Source: Candidatus Desulfosporosinus nitrosoreducens
Lineage (GTDB): Bacteria > Bacillota > Desulfitobacteriia > Desulfitobacteriales > Desulfitobacteriaceae
Assembly: GCF_030954495.1 (NCBI RefSeq)
Contig: NZ_JAVHUW010000055.1
Coordinates: 1 to 53,954, forward strand
Reading direction: 5' to 3'
DNA length: 53,954 nucleotides
The notes beneath the pieces are model-generated. The model had not been told where the DNA came from and searched no databases. It was given only the letters and a program-made list of their open reading frames with translations. Below are positions 1-8,343 of this stretch, one piece after another (position 1 is the first letter of the stretch; every line of letters begins with the position of its first letter). The position numbers and the translations under genes were made by a program.

Positions 1-86
1 TAGTCGCCCTTATCCAGGGACTTAGCCGCTCTTAACTCACCGCTTGCCGAAGCGGGAGTCCTAGCGCGGATTAGTCAGCGGATAAA
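1..86 (-). repeat. Dispersed structured repeat, copy 1 (cut by window edge)
   Basis: This is the distal part of a repeat found eight times in the window. It runs from the conserved TTATCCAGGGACTTAG block through the CCGCTTGCCGAAGCGG hairpin to TTAGTCAGCGGATAAA. The part with the second hairpin lies outside the window. The repeat has no coding capacity. Strand is given relative to the form that starts TTTATCCGCTGACTAA. Confidence 0.85.
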
Positions 87-423
87 TTGAGAAAGGCTCT
101 GATCCTCACTTAATTGCAAAGTGGGGATTATTTTTCTTTATTTTTGCCGGATGATATGCGCTGTTATGATGGAGTTTACTTCCGGATCTCCTTAAGAGCT
201 GTTCACCTTCTTATGCAGGTTCAGGCGACAATTCAGAACTAAGGCTGATGAAGCAGGCAGGGTCTATCTTCTGCTTTGATCTTGCATATAAACTTGTCGC
301 GCGGGCATAATGACTATCGAAACAGGGGTCTGTTCCAGAACTAACCGTTGAGAATCGCCTAAAGCAAGGAGAGCCGGAATTTTAATTCCGAGAACCTACA
401 TAATTAATTTGAGGTGAGTCAGA
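87..423. other. Intergenic region upstream of katE
   Basis: No gene was seen here. The region holds a terminator-like hairpin at 101-140 and, at 375-390, a 16-bp palindrome (CGGAATTTTAATTCCG) about 35 bases before the katE start. A weak promoter-like pair (TTGCAT near 284, CATAAT near 307) would suit katE. The palindrome does not match a PerR box and could be an operator or a short hairpin in the leader. Confidence 0.4.
101..140 (+). terminator. Terminator-like hairpin
   Basis: The stem pairs ATCCTCAC with GTGGGGAT (one G-T pair) and is followed by a T-rich run. It would end a transcript entering from the left edge of the window. Confidence 0.5.
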
Positions 424-2469
424 TTGAAGGATAACAGGTCAAATAAAAAGCATGAGCAATTAGAGCCGTTTATTCACGAATCAGAAGGCAAGAACATGAC
501 ATCGAATGAAGGAATCACGATTTCTGATGATGAAAATACCTTAACCGCCGGCGAGCGCGGACCAACACTGATTGAAGATTTTCTTTCGCGCGAAAAACTA
601 GCTCACTTCGATCGTGAACGTATTCCTGAACGTGTCGTCCATGCCAGAGGGTATGGGGCACATGGAGAGTTCCAGCCCTATGAATCGTTAGCAGATTTAA
701 CGATGGCTGATTTTTTGCAAGACCCCAATAAAAAAACGCCCTTGTTTGTCCGCTTCTCACAAGTCGTTGGCTCTAAAGGCTGTAATGAGACCAATCGGGA
801 TGTTCGGGGTTTTTCCATTAAGTTTTATACCGATGAGGGCAATTTCGATTTGATTGCCATTAACATGCCGGTGTTTTTTATTCAAGATGCAATTAAGTTC
901 CCTGATTTAATCCATGCGGTGAAACCCGAGCCGGACACTGAATATCCGCAAGGTCAAACAGACCACAACACCTTCTGGGACTTTATGGCGAACAACAAAG
1001 AAACTGCCCATATGTCCTTATGGATTGCCTCGAATCGTGCCTTTCCCAAAAGCTTTAGAACCATGGAGGGCTTTGGGGTCCATACCTTCCGTTTGGTGAA
1101 TAAGGAGGGAAAATCCCACTTTGTTAAATTTCATATCAAACCCTTGCTGGGCGTCCATTCATTAATCTGGGATGAAGCGCAGCGTCTTGGTTCTGTTGCT
1201 GACTTTCACCGCAGGGACTTATGGGAAAATATAGATATTGGCAACTATCCGGAGTATGAGATGGCTATTCAGGTCATCAAAGAGGAGGATGAGTTTGCCT
1301 ATGATTTTGATCTGTTGGATCCGACGAAATTATGGCCGGAAGAAGAGATTCCTTTACGCAGAATTGGCAAGTTAATTCTTAACCGCAATGTGGAAAATGT
1401 TTTTGCTGAAACCGAACAAAGTGCCTTTCACCCTGGGAATATTGTGAGAGGGATTGACTTTTCCAATGATCCGCTCCTGCAAGGGAGATTATTCTCCTAT
1501 ACCGATGCCCAGCAGGCACGACTTGGTCCAAATCATCAACAACTGCCTATCAATCGTCCGGTATGTCCATTTGCCAATAATCAGCGTGACGGCGCTTCAA
1601 GGCTGGTTATTGATCGCGGAAAAGTTGCTTATCACCGCAACGGGCTGGCGAATAATACACCGAATACGGTACCAGGTACGCAAGGAGGGTTTGTGACCTA
1701 TCCCTCGACCGTAGAAGGACATAAGGTAAGATCAACAGCTCCTTCCTTTAAGGATCATTACTCTCAGGCAAAAATGTTCTGGAATAGTATGACTGAGGTT
1801 GAAAAGCGTCAAATTATCGGCGCTTACTGCTTTGAACTTGGCAAATGCGGACCCTTTGTACGGCAGGAATGGGTAGATGTGCTTGCTCATATCAGCACAG
1901 AACTGGCCAAGAGTGTTGCCAAGGAATTAGGCACGACTGTGCCGGCTGTCGAGGAATCCCCTGTGACGAAGTCTTCGCCGGCCCTTAGCCTGCATAATAC
2001 GATTTTTGTGCCGGATACCTTGCGCGTCGCGGTTTTCCTCGCTCAAGGCTTCGATGGTCCCGGCGTAAGTAAATTATTGGCGGATTTGGCGGGTGCCAAA
2101 TTAAGAGTGGTCATTGTCCACGATACATTAGGGACGGTCAGTGGAAGCGAGGGGGTAACCTATGAAGTCCATGACAGCTTTTTAACGGGTTCCCCCCTTG
2201 TCTATGACGGTATACTTATTGTGGGAAGCGGCAATATCACCCCCTATTTCAGGTATACAGCGCAGAAATTCACCACGGATATCTACAACCATTTCAAACC
2301 CATCGGCATCATGCAAAATGCTGATGCTGTACTGGAACCGCTGGGCTTATTGGCTGATGAGGGGATTGTCACGGATTCAGGTTCGGACTTTGCCGGCAGG
2401 TTTATCAAGGCCATGGCCAAGCAGAGATTCTGGAACCGCCCAAGTTTTCTTTATCCTGCCATGGTTTGA
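424..2469 (+). CDS. katE: Large-subunit (clade 2) heme catalase, KatE/HPII type
   Basis: It breaks hydrogen peroxide down to water and oxygen in the cytoplasm using heme. The protein is 681 residues, the length of large-subunit catalases. The catalase core fills about residues 40-520: distal His73 sits in RVVHARG, the conserved Asn147 in INMPVFF, and the proximal heme ligand is Tyr359 in RLFSYTDAQ. A C-terminal flavodoxin/DJ-1-like domain follows (about 530-681), as in E. coli KatE. The start is a TTG preceded by GAGGTGA at 410-416. The N-terminal 40 residues are acidic and variable. It stands alone with a strong terminator after it. A second, unrelated hydroperoxidase (KatG) lies at 37 kb. 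Confidence 0.95.
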   Translation: MKDNRSNKKHEQLEPFIHESEGKNMTSNEGITISDDENTLTAGERGPTLIEDFLSREKLAHFDRERIPERVVHARGYGAHGEFQPYESLADLTMADFLQDPNKKTPLFVRFSQVVGSKGCNETNRDVRGFSIKFYTDEGNFDLIAINMPVFFIQDAIKFPDLIHAVKPEPDTEYPQGQTDHNTFWDFMANNKETAHMSLWIASNRAFPKSFRTMEGFGVHTFRLVNKEGKSHFVKFHIKPLLGVHSLIWDEAQRLGSVADFHRRDLWENIDIGNYPEYEMAIQVIKEEDEFAYDFDLLDPTKLWPEEEIPLRRIGKLILNRNVENVFAETEQSAFHPGNIVRGIDFSNDPLLQGRLFSYTDAQQARLGPNHQQLPINRPVCPFANNQRDGASRLVIDRGKVAYHRNGLANNTPNTVPGTQGGFVTYPSTVEGHKVRSTAPSFKDHYSQAKMFWNSMTEVEKRQIIGAYCFELGKCGPFVRQEWVDVLAHISTELAKSVAKELGTTVPAVEESPVTKSSPALSLHNTIFVPDTLRVAVFLAQGFDGPGVSKLLADLAGAKLRVVIVHDTLGTVSGSEGVTYEVHDSFLTGSPLVYDGILIVGSGNITPYFRYTAQKFTTDIYNHFKPIGIMQNADAVLEPLGLLADEGIVTDSGSDFAGRFIKAMAKQRFWNRPSFLYPAMV

Positions 2470-2490
2470 TTCAGATGAGACCACTTGCTG

Positions 2491-2532
2491 CGACCGTTTC
2501 TCGGTATTCCACCGGGGAACGGTCGTTTCTTT
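2491..2532 (+). terminator. Rho-independent terminator of katE
   Basis: A 15-bp stem starts and ends with CGACCGTT/AACGGTCG, with a few G-T pairs, and is followed by TTTCTTTC. It begins 22 bases after the katE stop. Confidence 0.8.
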
Positions 2533-2923
2533 CGGACAGATGCCAAGCCTGGCGGCGGAAGCATAGGCGAGCTCTGCTATAGTTAGCTTTCTTCATCCGA
2601 GCATTAGCCCAGATCGGCCTGGAGTCAATGCCTGTAAGCGTCGTCCGCAGAAAGTCCTTTAGTTTTAATGCAGGCTCTTTAAGCAAATCAATTTATTTCT
2701 TGGCCATAGTTTTACTCTTCTTGCGAAACATGTAGAATAATAGATAAGTTTTGCTCAAAAAACATACAAAGGAAACGATAATCTCAATCAATACAGTTGG
2801 CACAGTTGTTTTGTGAAAATCTTCTCTCCGGGAATCCGGAGTTTAAGCTTAAGAGCAGCAGAACTAAAGGCTTGAGGACAGGTTTTCAAAAAACGGCTGT
2901 ATGAAATAACCGAGGTGAAAAAC
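2533..2923. other. Intergenic region between katE and degV
   Basis: About 390 bases in which I see no convincing gene. Short open frames exist on both strands, but none has a ribosome binding site or a recognisable protein. A promoter for the DegV gene should lie in its right half. Confidence 0.4.
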
Positions 2924-3796
2924 GTGATTAGATTTATTGTCGACAGCACCTGCGACTTGCCGGAGGAGATCATGGAAAAGTATGGGATTCTCATGATGCC
3001 CCTGCATGTGATACTCAAGGGCCGTGATTATCGGGATAAGGTGGAAATCACTACCGATGAGGTTTTTTCCGCTATGCATTCAGGGATTCTGCCCAAAACC
3101 TCCCAGGTCAGCCCCGCTGATGTTTATCAGACCTTCCAGGGCTGTTGTGAGCGCGGAGAGGACTTTATCTATCTGGCCTTTTCCGCAGCACTTTCGGGAA
3201 CATATCAGTTGGCGGAGACTGTCTTAGCAAAATTTCAGCCAAACTATCCGGACCGGAAGATGCGGATTATTGATTCCAAGTCAGGCTCCGTGGCCATTGG
3301 GCTTATGGCTTTACAAGCTGTAAAAATGGCTGAAGCCGGCTATGACTTCGCAGCGGTCAGCCGGCACATCGCTTACCTGACGGAGCACATAGAGCACGTC
3401 TTTACCATCGCGGATATCGGCTGGCTGGTCAAAGGGGGACGAATCACCAAGCTACAGGGGATGCTGGGCTCCCTGCTGGATATCAGACCTATTCTGGACG
3501 TGAAAAACGGTTTGCTGCACCTCATGAAGAAAGCCAGAGGCAGTCAAAAAGCGCTTAACATGGTGGCTGACACCTTAGTGGAGAGAATCGAAGCCTTTCC
3601 CGGACAAATCATCGGGATCGCTCACTCGGACAATTTGCCGGGCGCGGAGGAGCTGAAGAATCTGCTGGCGGAAAGGACCGGCACTCAAAACTTCATCATC
3701 AGCAAAATAGGGTCTGTGCTGGGCAGCCATTTGGGTATTGGCGGGCTGGGCTTGTTCTTTTTCAACCAGAAGCCGGCGCCGTATTTTCCTTTGTAA
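2924..3796 (+). CDS. DegV family (FakB-like) fatty-acid-binding protein
   Basis: DegV/FakB proteins bind a fatty acid and, in many Firmicutes, hand it to the kinase FakA for phosphorylation. The family signature is clear: FIVDSTCDLP at the N-terminus, TSQVSPADV near residue 60, LSGTYQ, a DSKSGSVAIG block, and LGSHLGIGGLG at the C-terminus. The protein is 290 residues, normal for the family. I chose GTG at 2924 because GAGGTG at 2912-2917 sits six bases upstream; an earlier GTG at 2915 would overlap that site. No fakA is next to it, so the partner kinase must be encoded elsewhere. The bound lipid cannot be told from sequence. Confidence 0.9.
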   Translation: MIRFIVDSTCDLPEEIMEKYGILMMPLHVILKGRDYRDKVEITTDEVFSAMHSGILPKTSQVSPADVYQTFQGCCERGEDFIYLAFSAALSGTYQLAETVLAKFQPNYPDRKMRIIDSKSGSVAIGLMALQAVKMAEAGYDFAAVSRHIAYLTEHIEHVFTIADIGWLVKGGRITKLQGMLGSLLDIRPILDVKNGLLHLMKKARGSQKALNMVADTLVERIEAFPGQIIGIAHSDNLPGAEELKNLLAERTGTQNFIISKIGSVLGSHLGIGGLGLFFFNQKPAPYFPL

Positions 3797-3839
3797 TCCG
3801 TCGTCTCCGGCAAGATTGCTCGACAGAGACCCTTCCTTT

Positions 3840-3955
3840 TAAGGCTGGAGTTTTACTCCATCTGAATCTTAGTCGCACTTATCCAGGGACTTAGCCGCTC
3901 TTAACTCACCACTTGCAAAAGCGGGAGTCTTAGAGCGGCTTAGTCAGCGGATAAA
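3840..3955 (-). repeat. Dispersed structured repeat, copy 2
   Basis: A degenerate copy in reverse orientation beginning 43 bases after the DegV stop. The outer part of the small hairpin is decayed (GGAGTTTTACTCC remains). The big hairpin is kept but its tip changed from GCCG to GCAA. Confidence 0.85.
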
Positions 3956-4024
3956 GAAGAGGCTGTGCTAAAACTTGTTTATGTTGTTTTCACATCCCCG
4001 CCTTTGCCTCTATAGTCAGCGATG

Positions 4025-4071
4025 AAAAAGCGCCCTCACTCCACTTTGACAGTGAAAGGAGGACGCTTTTT
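4025..4071. terminator. Bidirectional terminator-like hairpin
   Basis: AAAAAGCG pairs with CGCTTTTT, and the interior also pairs partly (CCTC/GAGG, ACT/AGT). It lies between the convergent DegV and CheX genes and could serve both. Confidence 0.65.
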
Positions 4072-4155
4072 GAACGTTGTAACCACTTTGAATTTAGGGA
4101 CTGAGTTTTCAGAACAGCCCTTTTAGACCCTAAGTTTAGGGATGTTCCCAATCCT

Positions 4156-4605
4156 CTATCCGGCGGGATTCAATCTCAAATCCAGACAAACGTTACCCAC
4201 CGAGGTCACAAGGCAGCAGGCTGTGCGCAGATCATAGTCCTTGCTGTCGTCAGGCTTGAGCAGCACCGGAGGCAAGATGTCGCAGTTAAGATTGTTTCCG
4301 GCAAGCATCATGAGCACATTGCCGCTGATAATGTTGGCAATCTCAGCAATGGCAGAAGTCACAAAATCGTCTACCGACTCCATCTCCATGCCGCTCATGA
4401 TATTCACCATGCTGAGCGATGTCGCCCGGGGAAAGCGGTAAACAACTTCTCCCTTAAGATCACCGACAACACCAATCGAAATATCCAGTTCATCATCACA
4501 GGCAAAGGTCTCTGCCGGCTGATCGGAGATGTCCGAAAGATCCAGCATCAGCTTAAAGACATTGCGGGTCGCCTCTAAAAAAGGAGCGTAGAGATTAGCA
4601 TTCAC
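4156..4605 (-). CDS. CheX-like chemotaxis phosphatase domain protein
   Basis: CheX/CheC-type proteins remove phosphate from CheY-like receivers in the cytoplasm. The protein is a single domain of 149 residues with the N-terminal pattern YAPFLEATRNVFKLML and the phosphatase helix motif AIAEIANIISGN, which holds the Glu and Asn expected to act on the phospho-aspartate. The start is taken as GTG at 4605, preceded by a GGGGGTGG site; it overlaps the end of the hemerythrin gene by 11 bases, so translation is probably coupled. A longer reading from 4632 is possible. No che cluster is in the window, so the target receiver is unknown. The pairing with hemerythrin suggests an oxygen- or redox-linked signalling role (inference). 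Confidence 0.8.
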   Translation of the reverse strand: MNANLYAPFLEATRNVFKLMLDLSDISDQPAETFACDDELDISIGVVGDLKGEVVYRFPRATSLSMVNIMSGMEMESVDDFVTSAIAEIANIISGNVLMMLAGNNLNCDILPPVLLKPDDSKDYDLRTACCLVTSVGNVCLDLRLNPAG

Positions 4606-5023
4606 GACCGGCCACCCCCTTTTCTTGGGCATAGTCGGCTATGCGCTGATCCTCTGCGGCGACATGGTTAATCAGCCAGGCCAGAAGTTTGCCGGCAAAT
4701 TGCTGCATCAACTGCTCGTCAAAGCCTCTGCGCTCATATTCGGCAGAAACCTGCAGGACATAATTCACCATATTAGTATGTATCTGCTTATGCGCCTCAT
4801 AACCCGGATAACCGATACCTTGCTGGTATCTTTCCTCGTCGCGGAAGTGATCTACAACATATCCTTTCATAAATTCAAGAGTTTCGTTCACATGCTGCAC
4901 TTTTTCTTCCCAAGATACAGAGGACCGGAGTGTCTGCATAAATGCTTCAACCCGTCTGAATAATTCCTTGTGCTGGTTGTCTACCACCGGAACACCCAGT
5001 TCATACTTATCCTTCCAAAGCAT
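4595..5023 (-). CDS. Bacteriohemerythrin
   Basis: A non-heme diiron oxygen-binding protein of 142 residues. All seven expected iron ligands can be placed: His18 (NQHKE), His59 and Glu63 (HFRDEE), His78 and His82 (HKQIH), His120 and Asp125 (HVAAED). The fold is one four-helix bundle with no membrane or signalling domain, so it is soluble. It is the first gene of a two-gene operon with the CheX-like gene, which overlaps its stop. Roles known for the family are oxygen storage, delivery or sensing in microaerobic or anaerobic bacteria. A good AGGA site precedes the ATG, and an AT-rich promoter region lies at 5055-5100. Confidence 0.93.
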   Translation of the reverse strand: MLWKDKYELGVPVVDNQHKELFRRVEAFMQTLRSSVSWEEKVQHVNETLEFMKGYVVDHFRDEERYQQGIGYPGYEAHKQIHTNMVNYVLQVSAEYERRGFDEQLMQQFAGKLLAWLINHVAAEDQRIADYAQEKGVAGREC

Positions 5024-5235
5024 GATTCTTCCTGTCCTTTCTCCCCCAAATAATTATTTTTACTATATTATAATTATATCAGTTTCATTTAAGAGATTTC
5101 AAGAGCAACTTTAGCCGCCCACGGAACGCAGGTGTCGGAGCCGTTCTTACGAATATTGCAATTCTTCTTGCTTTCGGTTTACCGGACTTGGCATCGCGCT
5201 GCTACGGTTTAAACATTTTATTCGCTCACCGCCGC

Positions 5236-5796
5236 TTAAAATAATGCCGGGGTCAGGACAAATAATATATGATTGGCCTGATTTCCTTTGTTGATAAAGC
5301 GATGGTTGACATTCGGGGGAATCCGGACAACATCTCCCTCATCCAGGAAGTATTCAACTCCCTCTAATTCAACATAGGCCTCCCCCTTCATGACCACGGC
5401 AATTTCTTCTTTATTCGTATGGGAATAGTGCCCTTCCGTAGTGCTGGCATGGGCGTTTAAATCCATCATCAAAAGTTCAATATGAGCCTTCAGGAAATCC
5501 GGAGTCAAGATATCGTAGACAATATGATCACTGTTTTCGCGGTAAACTTTCTGGCGGTCCCGCTTTTTGGAAATTAATGCTTGCGGGTCAATCTCGTTGA
5601 TGAACAGGGTATAAAGAGGCACATTCAAGGCCCGGGCAATAAGCTCCAGGACATTAAGGGATGGATTGGCCTGTCCCCGCTCAATCTGACTGATCAGGGA
5701 TGTACTGATGCCGGCATAATCCGCAAATTCACGAATTGTCATTCCTTTTTTCTTCCGGTAACTCATAACCGTTTGTCCCAGGCGATGACAGCTCAT
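5236..5796 (-). CDS. XRE-family regulator with C-terminal cupin
   Basis: A 186-residue transcription regulator. Residues 9-63 form an XRE helix-turn-helix (TIREFADYAGISTSLISQIERGQANPS region). A cupin sensor domain fills about residues 105-180 (HTNKEEIAVVMKGEAYV, then IPPNVNHRF). Such proteins often sense a small metabolite and control a neighbouring transporter or catabolic gene. I chose ATG at 5796, preceded by GGAAAGGGAGAT; a longer reading to 5874 would run through the promoter region. It is divergent from the EamA exporter, and the two candidate operators between them suggest that it controls both. The ligand is unknown. Confidence 0.88.
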   Translation of the reverse strand: MSCHRLGQTVMSYRKKKGMTIREFADYAGISTSLISQIERGQANPSLNVLELIARALNVPLYTLFINEIDPQALISKKRDRQKVYRENSDHIVYDILTPDFLKAHIELLMMDLNAHASTTEGHYSHTNKEEIAVVMKGEAYVELEGVEYFLDEGDVVRIPPNVNHRFINKGNQANHILFVLTPALF

Positions 5797-5837
5797 ACTA
5801 TCTCCCTTTCCACAATAAAGCGTTTTTTCCTCAAGTT

Positions 5838-5854
5838 GTACTGATATAATGTAC
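5838..5854 (-). promoter_or_regulatory. Candidate operator A of the XRE regulator
   Basis: GTACTGATATAATGTAC is a near-perfect palindrome. Read on the minus strand it shares GTACATTATAT with the second site at 5905-5920. It lies upstream of the regulator start. Confidence 0.5.
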
Positions 5855-5904
5855 TGCCAAGAGAAAACTGTCATTAATTATTAAACTATACTATAATAGG
5901 TCTT

Positions 5905-5920
5905 GTACATTATATTATAC
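5905..5920 (+). promoter_or_regulatory. Candidate operator B of the XRE regulator
   Basis: GTACATTATATTATAC repeats the GTACATTATAT motif in opposite orientation to site A, centres about 67 bases apart. A TATAAT -10 box for the exporter lies just before it at 5892-5897, so binding here would block early transcription. Confidence 0.5.
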
Positions 5921-5957
5921 CATGTATTTTATAGAGCACAAAACTTGGGAGGATCTG

Positions 5958-6878
5958 ATGCAAGCAGGAATTATCCGTTATGGCTCTTTAATTTTAGGAG
6001 TATTTGCCCTCTCTACTTCAGCCATTTTCGTCAAATTGGCCGCTGCTCCCGCCTCAATCACTGCTTTCTACCGCCTTTTCTTTGCAGTGCTGATACTCCT
6101 GCCGCTTTTATTCTTCCATAAAGAGAACCGGCAGGCTCTTTGCTCTTTGTCTAAGCAAGAATGGGGATTAGGGCTCCTGTCAGGCTTGTTTTTGGCAATC
6201 CATTATGTGTTGTGGTTTGAATCCCTGAACTACACCTCCGTGGCAAGTTCAACGGTTATCGTCACTTTACAGCCCCTGTTTTCCTTTGCCGGGGGACACT
6301 TCCTGTTTAAGGAACGAGTCGGTAAGGGCGTCATCGCCAGCTCTTTGGTTGCCATGGCCGGCTGCGTTATTATTGGTTGGGGAGACGTGCAAATCAATGA
6401 TCAGGCTTTAGGCGGAGATTTTCTGGCCTTTATAGCCGCTGGGATTATCACCGCCTATTTTTTTATCGGACAGCATATGCGCAAACAATTGCCGGTTGTT
6501 CCTTATTCAATTTTAGGCTATACAGGCGGCGCATTTTTCCTGGCAATCTATGCGCTAAGCCAGCAGGTGTCTTTCACGGTTTATCCTTTGCAGACCTGGA
6601 AAGACTTTATCGGTTTAGCCCTAATTGCGACGATTTTAGGACAAATGGTTTTTAACTGGCTGCTGAAATGGCTGAGTGCAACGGTTATCTCCATGAGTAT
6701 TCTGGGAGAAATAATCGGCACCTGCCTTCTTGCTTATTTCATTTTGGGAGAGGTTATCTCTTGGCGGCAGGGAGTGGGCATCGCCCTCACCTTAGCCGGC
6801 CTGGCCTTATTTTCAGTTCATAAAAACAGAACATCAGAAAACAAGGCCCACACAGGGCAATCCGACTGCTCTGCATGA
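5958..6878 (+). CDS. EamA/DMT superfamily transporter
   Basis: An integral membrane protein of 306 residues with about ten hydrophobic helices in two EamA halves (roughly 10-145 and 155-290), the usual arrangement for drug/metabolite exporters. The second half carries the typical ISMSILGEIIGTCLLAYFILGE stretch. I chose ATG at 5958, seven bases after GGGAGGA; an earlier ATG at 5922 has no ribosome binding site and lies in the operator. The divergent XRE-cupin regulator is its probable controller. The substrate cannot be inferred; amino acids, nucleobases or drugs are all possible. Confidence 0.9.
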   Translation: MQAGIIRYGSLILGVFALSTSAIFVKLAAAPASITAFYRLFFAVLILLPLLFFHKENRQALCSLSKQEWGLGLLSGLFLAIHYVLWFESLNYTSVASSTVIVTLQPLFSFAGGHFLFKERVGKGVIASSLVAMAGCVIIGWGDVQINDQALGGDFLAFIAAGIITAYFFIGQHMRKQLPVVPYSILGYTGGAFFLAIYALSQQVSFTVYPLQTWKDFIGLALIATILGQMVFNWLLKWLSATVISMSILGEIIGTCLLAYFILGEVISWRQGVGIALTLAGLALFSVHKNRTSENKAHTGQSDCSA

Positions 6879-6932
6879 ACCTAAATTGTTGAGCATCGCT
6901 CACAGGTTATACAAAAATTGGAGGTATCTACT

Positions 6933-7292
6933 ATGGAGAAGATTAATATCCAGGAAAAACTTAGCCTTTTCACGGAATACTGGAGTCCCAGAATTATCGG
7001 GGAAGTCAATGATTCCTATGTGAAGCTGGCCAAATTCAAAGGGGATTTTATCTGGCACATTCATGAAAACGAGGATGAAATGTTTTACGTACTTAAGGGA
7101 GCATTGACCCTTAAGTTTAGAGAAAAAGACGTACTGCTCCAAGAAGGGGAGTGTATCGTAATCCCCAGAGGCATCGAGCATATGCCTGCCGCTGAAGAAG
7201 AGGTTCAGGTAATGCTTATTGAAGCGAAGACTACTTTGAATACCGGCAATGTGGTCAATGAAAGAACCGTCGCAAACCTGGAAAAGATTTAG
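6933..7292 (+). CDS. Single-domain cupin protein
   Basis: A 119-residue small beta-barrel protein of the cupin superfamily. Motif 1 is HIHENEDEMFYVLKG with the two His and one Glu that usually bind a metal, and motif 2 is IVIPRGIEHMP. The ATG at 6933 follows TTGGAGG by about eight bases. It lies 54 bases after the EamA transporter on the same strand and is probably cotranscribed with it. Its reaction is unknown. Proteins like this are often annotated as mannose-6-phosphate isomerase-like, but nothing here supports that activity. Confidence 0.88.
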   Translation: MEKINIQEKLSLFTEYWSPRIIGEVNDSYVKLAKFKGDFIWHIHENEDEMFYVLKGALTLKFREKDVLLQEGECIVIPRGIEHMPAAEEEVQVMLIEAKTTLNTGNVVNERTVANLEKI

Positions 7293-7315
7293 GTATTGGA
7301 TCTGGAAAGTAAATA

Positions 7316-8023
7316 TTAAAGCGGCGTTGCCAATTGATCCCGCAGGTAATCTCCCACACAGAGCATGACCTGTTCAGCCATTGGGCTCAGAAGGATTAAA
7401 TGCCCGCCTTCAGGAAAAAGTCTTATTGCTTTCCTATCCGAGGATAGATGTTTTTCCAGGTAACTCACGCTCCTGATTCTTACCGTGTCATCATCTTCAG
7501 CCTGAGTTATAAGAATAGGACAATTTACCTTCTCTAACTTGGGCTTTGTCTGGCGCAATAACAATAGAAATTGAATCATCGCCGCCAAAGGCGATATATT
7601 CCCGGCCTGTAAATACCTGCTGAAATTCTTGTAATTCCTGTTTTTTAGGTCTGCCGCGAGATTAAGTATGACCCGGCGTATATTCCAAATGAAGATGGGG
7701 GTATTGATGGTTACAAGGAGTTTGACCTTATGTTTGCAGGCAAGATTAAAGGCAATGAGGCCCCCCATGGAGAAGCCAATCAGGAAGATTTCATCGCCAT
7801 TTTCTTTGATTTTAAGGAGTTCCCGCTCTGCGGAATCTATCCAGTCCTGATAAGTTGCTTTGCTCATTTCTTTTCTGGTCGCCGAATGGCCCTTTAATAC
7901 CGGACAGACGACATCGTAAGCAAGGCCGGCAAGGTAGTCAGCCAAGGGCTTCACTTCATGGGGTCCGCCGCCAAATCCGTGGATGATTAAACATTTTATT
8001 TTCTTGTCGCCTATTGAGTTCAT
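7316..8023 (-). CDS. Alpha/beta hydrolase, carboxylesterase type
   Basis: A 235-residue cytoplasmic serine hydrolase. The oxyanion-hole motif HGFGGGPHE is near residue 15. The nucleophile elbow GFSMGG holds Ser85, the acid is in QAEDDDTVR and the His is in PEGGHLIL, which completes a catalytic triad in the usual order. The size and motifs resemble Est30-like carboxylesterases and monoacylglycerol lipases, which cleave short to medium acyl esters. It is convergent with the cupin gene, with stops 23 bases apart. The natural substrate is not known. Confidence 0.88.
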   Translation of the reverse strand: MNSIGDKKIKCLIIHGFGGGPHEVKPLADYLAGLAYDVVCPVLKGHSATRKEMSKATYQDWIDSAERELLKIKENGDEIFLIGFSMGGLIAFNLACKHKVKLLVTINTPIFIWNIRRVILNLAADLKNRNYKNFSRYLQAGNISPLAAMIQFLLLLRQTKPKLEKVNCPILITQAEDDDTVRIRSVSYLEKHLSSDRKAIRLFPEGGHLILLSPMAEQVMLCVGDYLRDQLATPL

Positions 8024-8187
8024 TTATTGCTGCCTCCCAGCGCTCCCGGCGGAGCAATTTTCACTCGATGGGTCTTCAGCTTGCTTGTTCTTTTAACAGA
8101 GAGCGTTGCAAAGTAGAACACAGTCATGATAGGACTGAAATCAGCTTTTCTCCGCCCAGGCTCCCTCTACTGACCATTATACACCTA
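8024..8187. other. Intergenic stretch before the remnant region
   Basis: I see no gene here. It should contain the promoter of the hydrolase gene on the minus strand. Confidence 0.3.
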
Positions 8188-8330
8188 GTACTACCGGATT
8201 TGTGACGGCTTAAACTCTTTATAACGATGCTTTAAATATATTCAAAACATCATTGCTTGACAGCTTGGGCAATCTCTTGCTCTCCTCTTCAATAATCTTG
8301 CCGTAACTGTTCCCAGAGTAAATGTTCAAC
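8188..8330 (-). pseudogene. Remnant: 3' end of an iron-containing alcohol dehydrogenase
   Basis: Read on the minus strand this gives LSSNDVLNIFKASL and a stop, nearly the same as the end of the intact dehydrogenase at 11613-12773 (LTSHDVLNIFRAAL). The DNA match covers about 75 bases and continues roughly 25 bases past the stop codon, so it is a copy of the gene end and not chance. Upstream the frame stays open for some 30 codons but no longer resembles the enzyme. This is the scar of a duplicated, lost dehydrogenase gene. Confidence 0.7.
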
Positions 8331-8343
8331 CAACTCCGCTTTT

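Noticed and set aside
375..390. Palindrome before katE considered as a PerR box
   Set aside because: CGGAATTTTAATTCCG does not fit the TTATAATNATTATAA pattern. It is kept only as an unassigned palindrome.
2471..2686. 71-codon minus-strand frame after katE, with an SPVEYRETVA end reminiscent of transposases
   Set aside because: It covers the katE terminator, and only a few residues resemble a transposase end. There is no catalytic motif and no terminal repeats.
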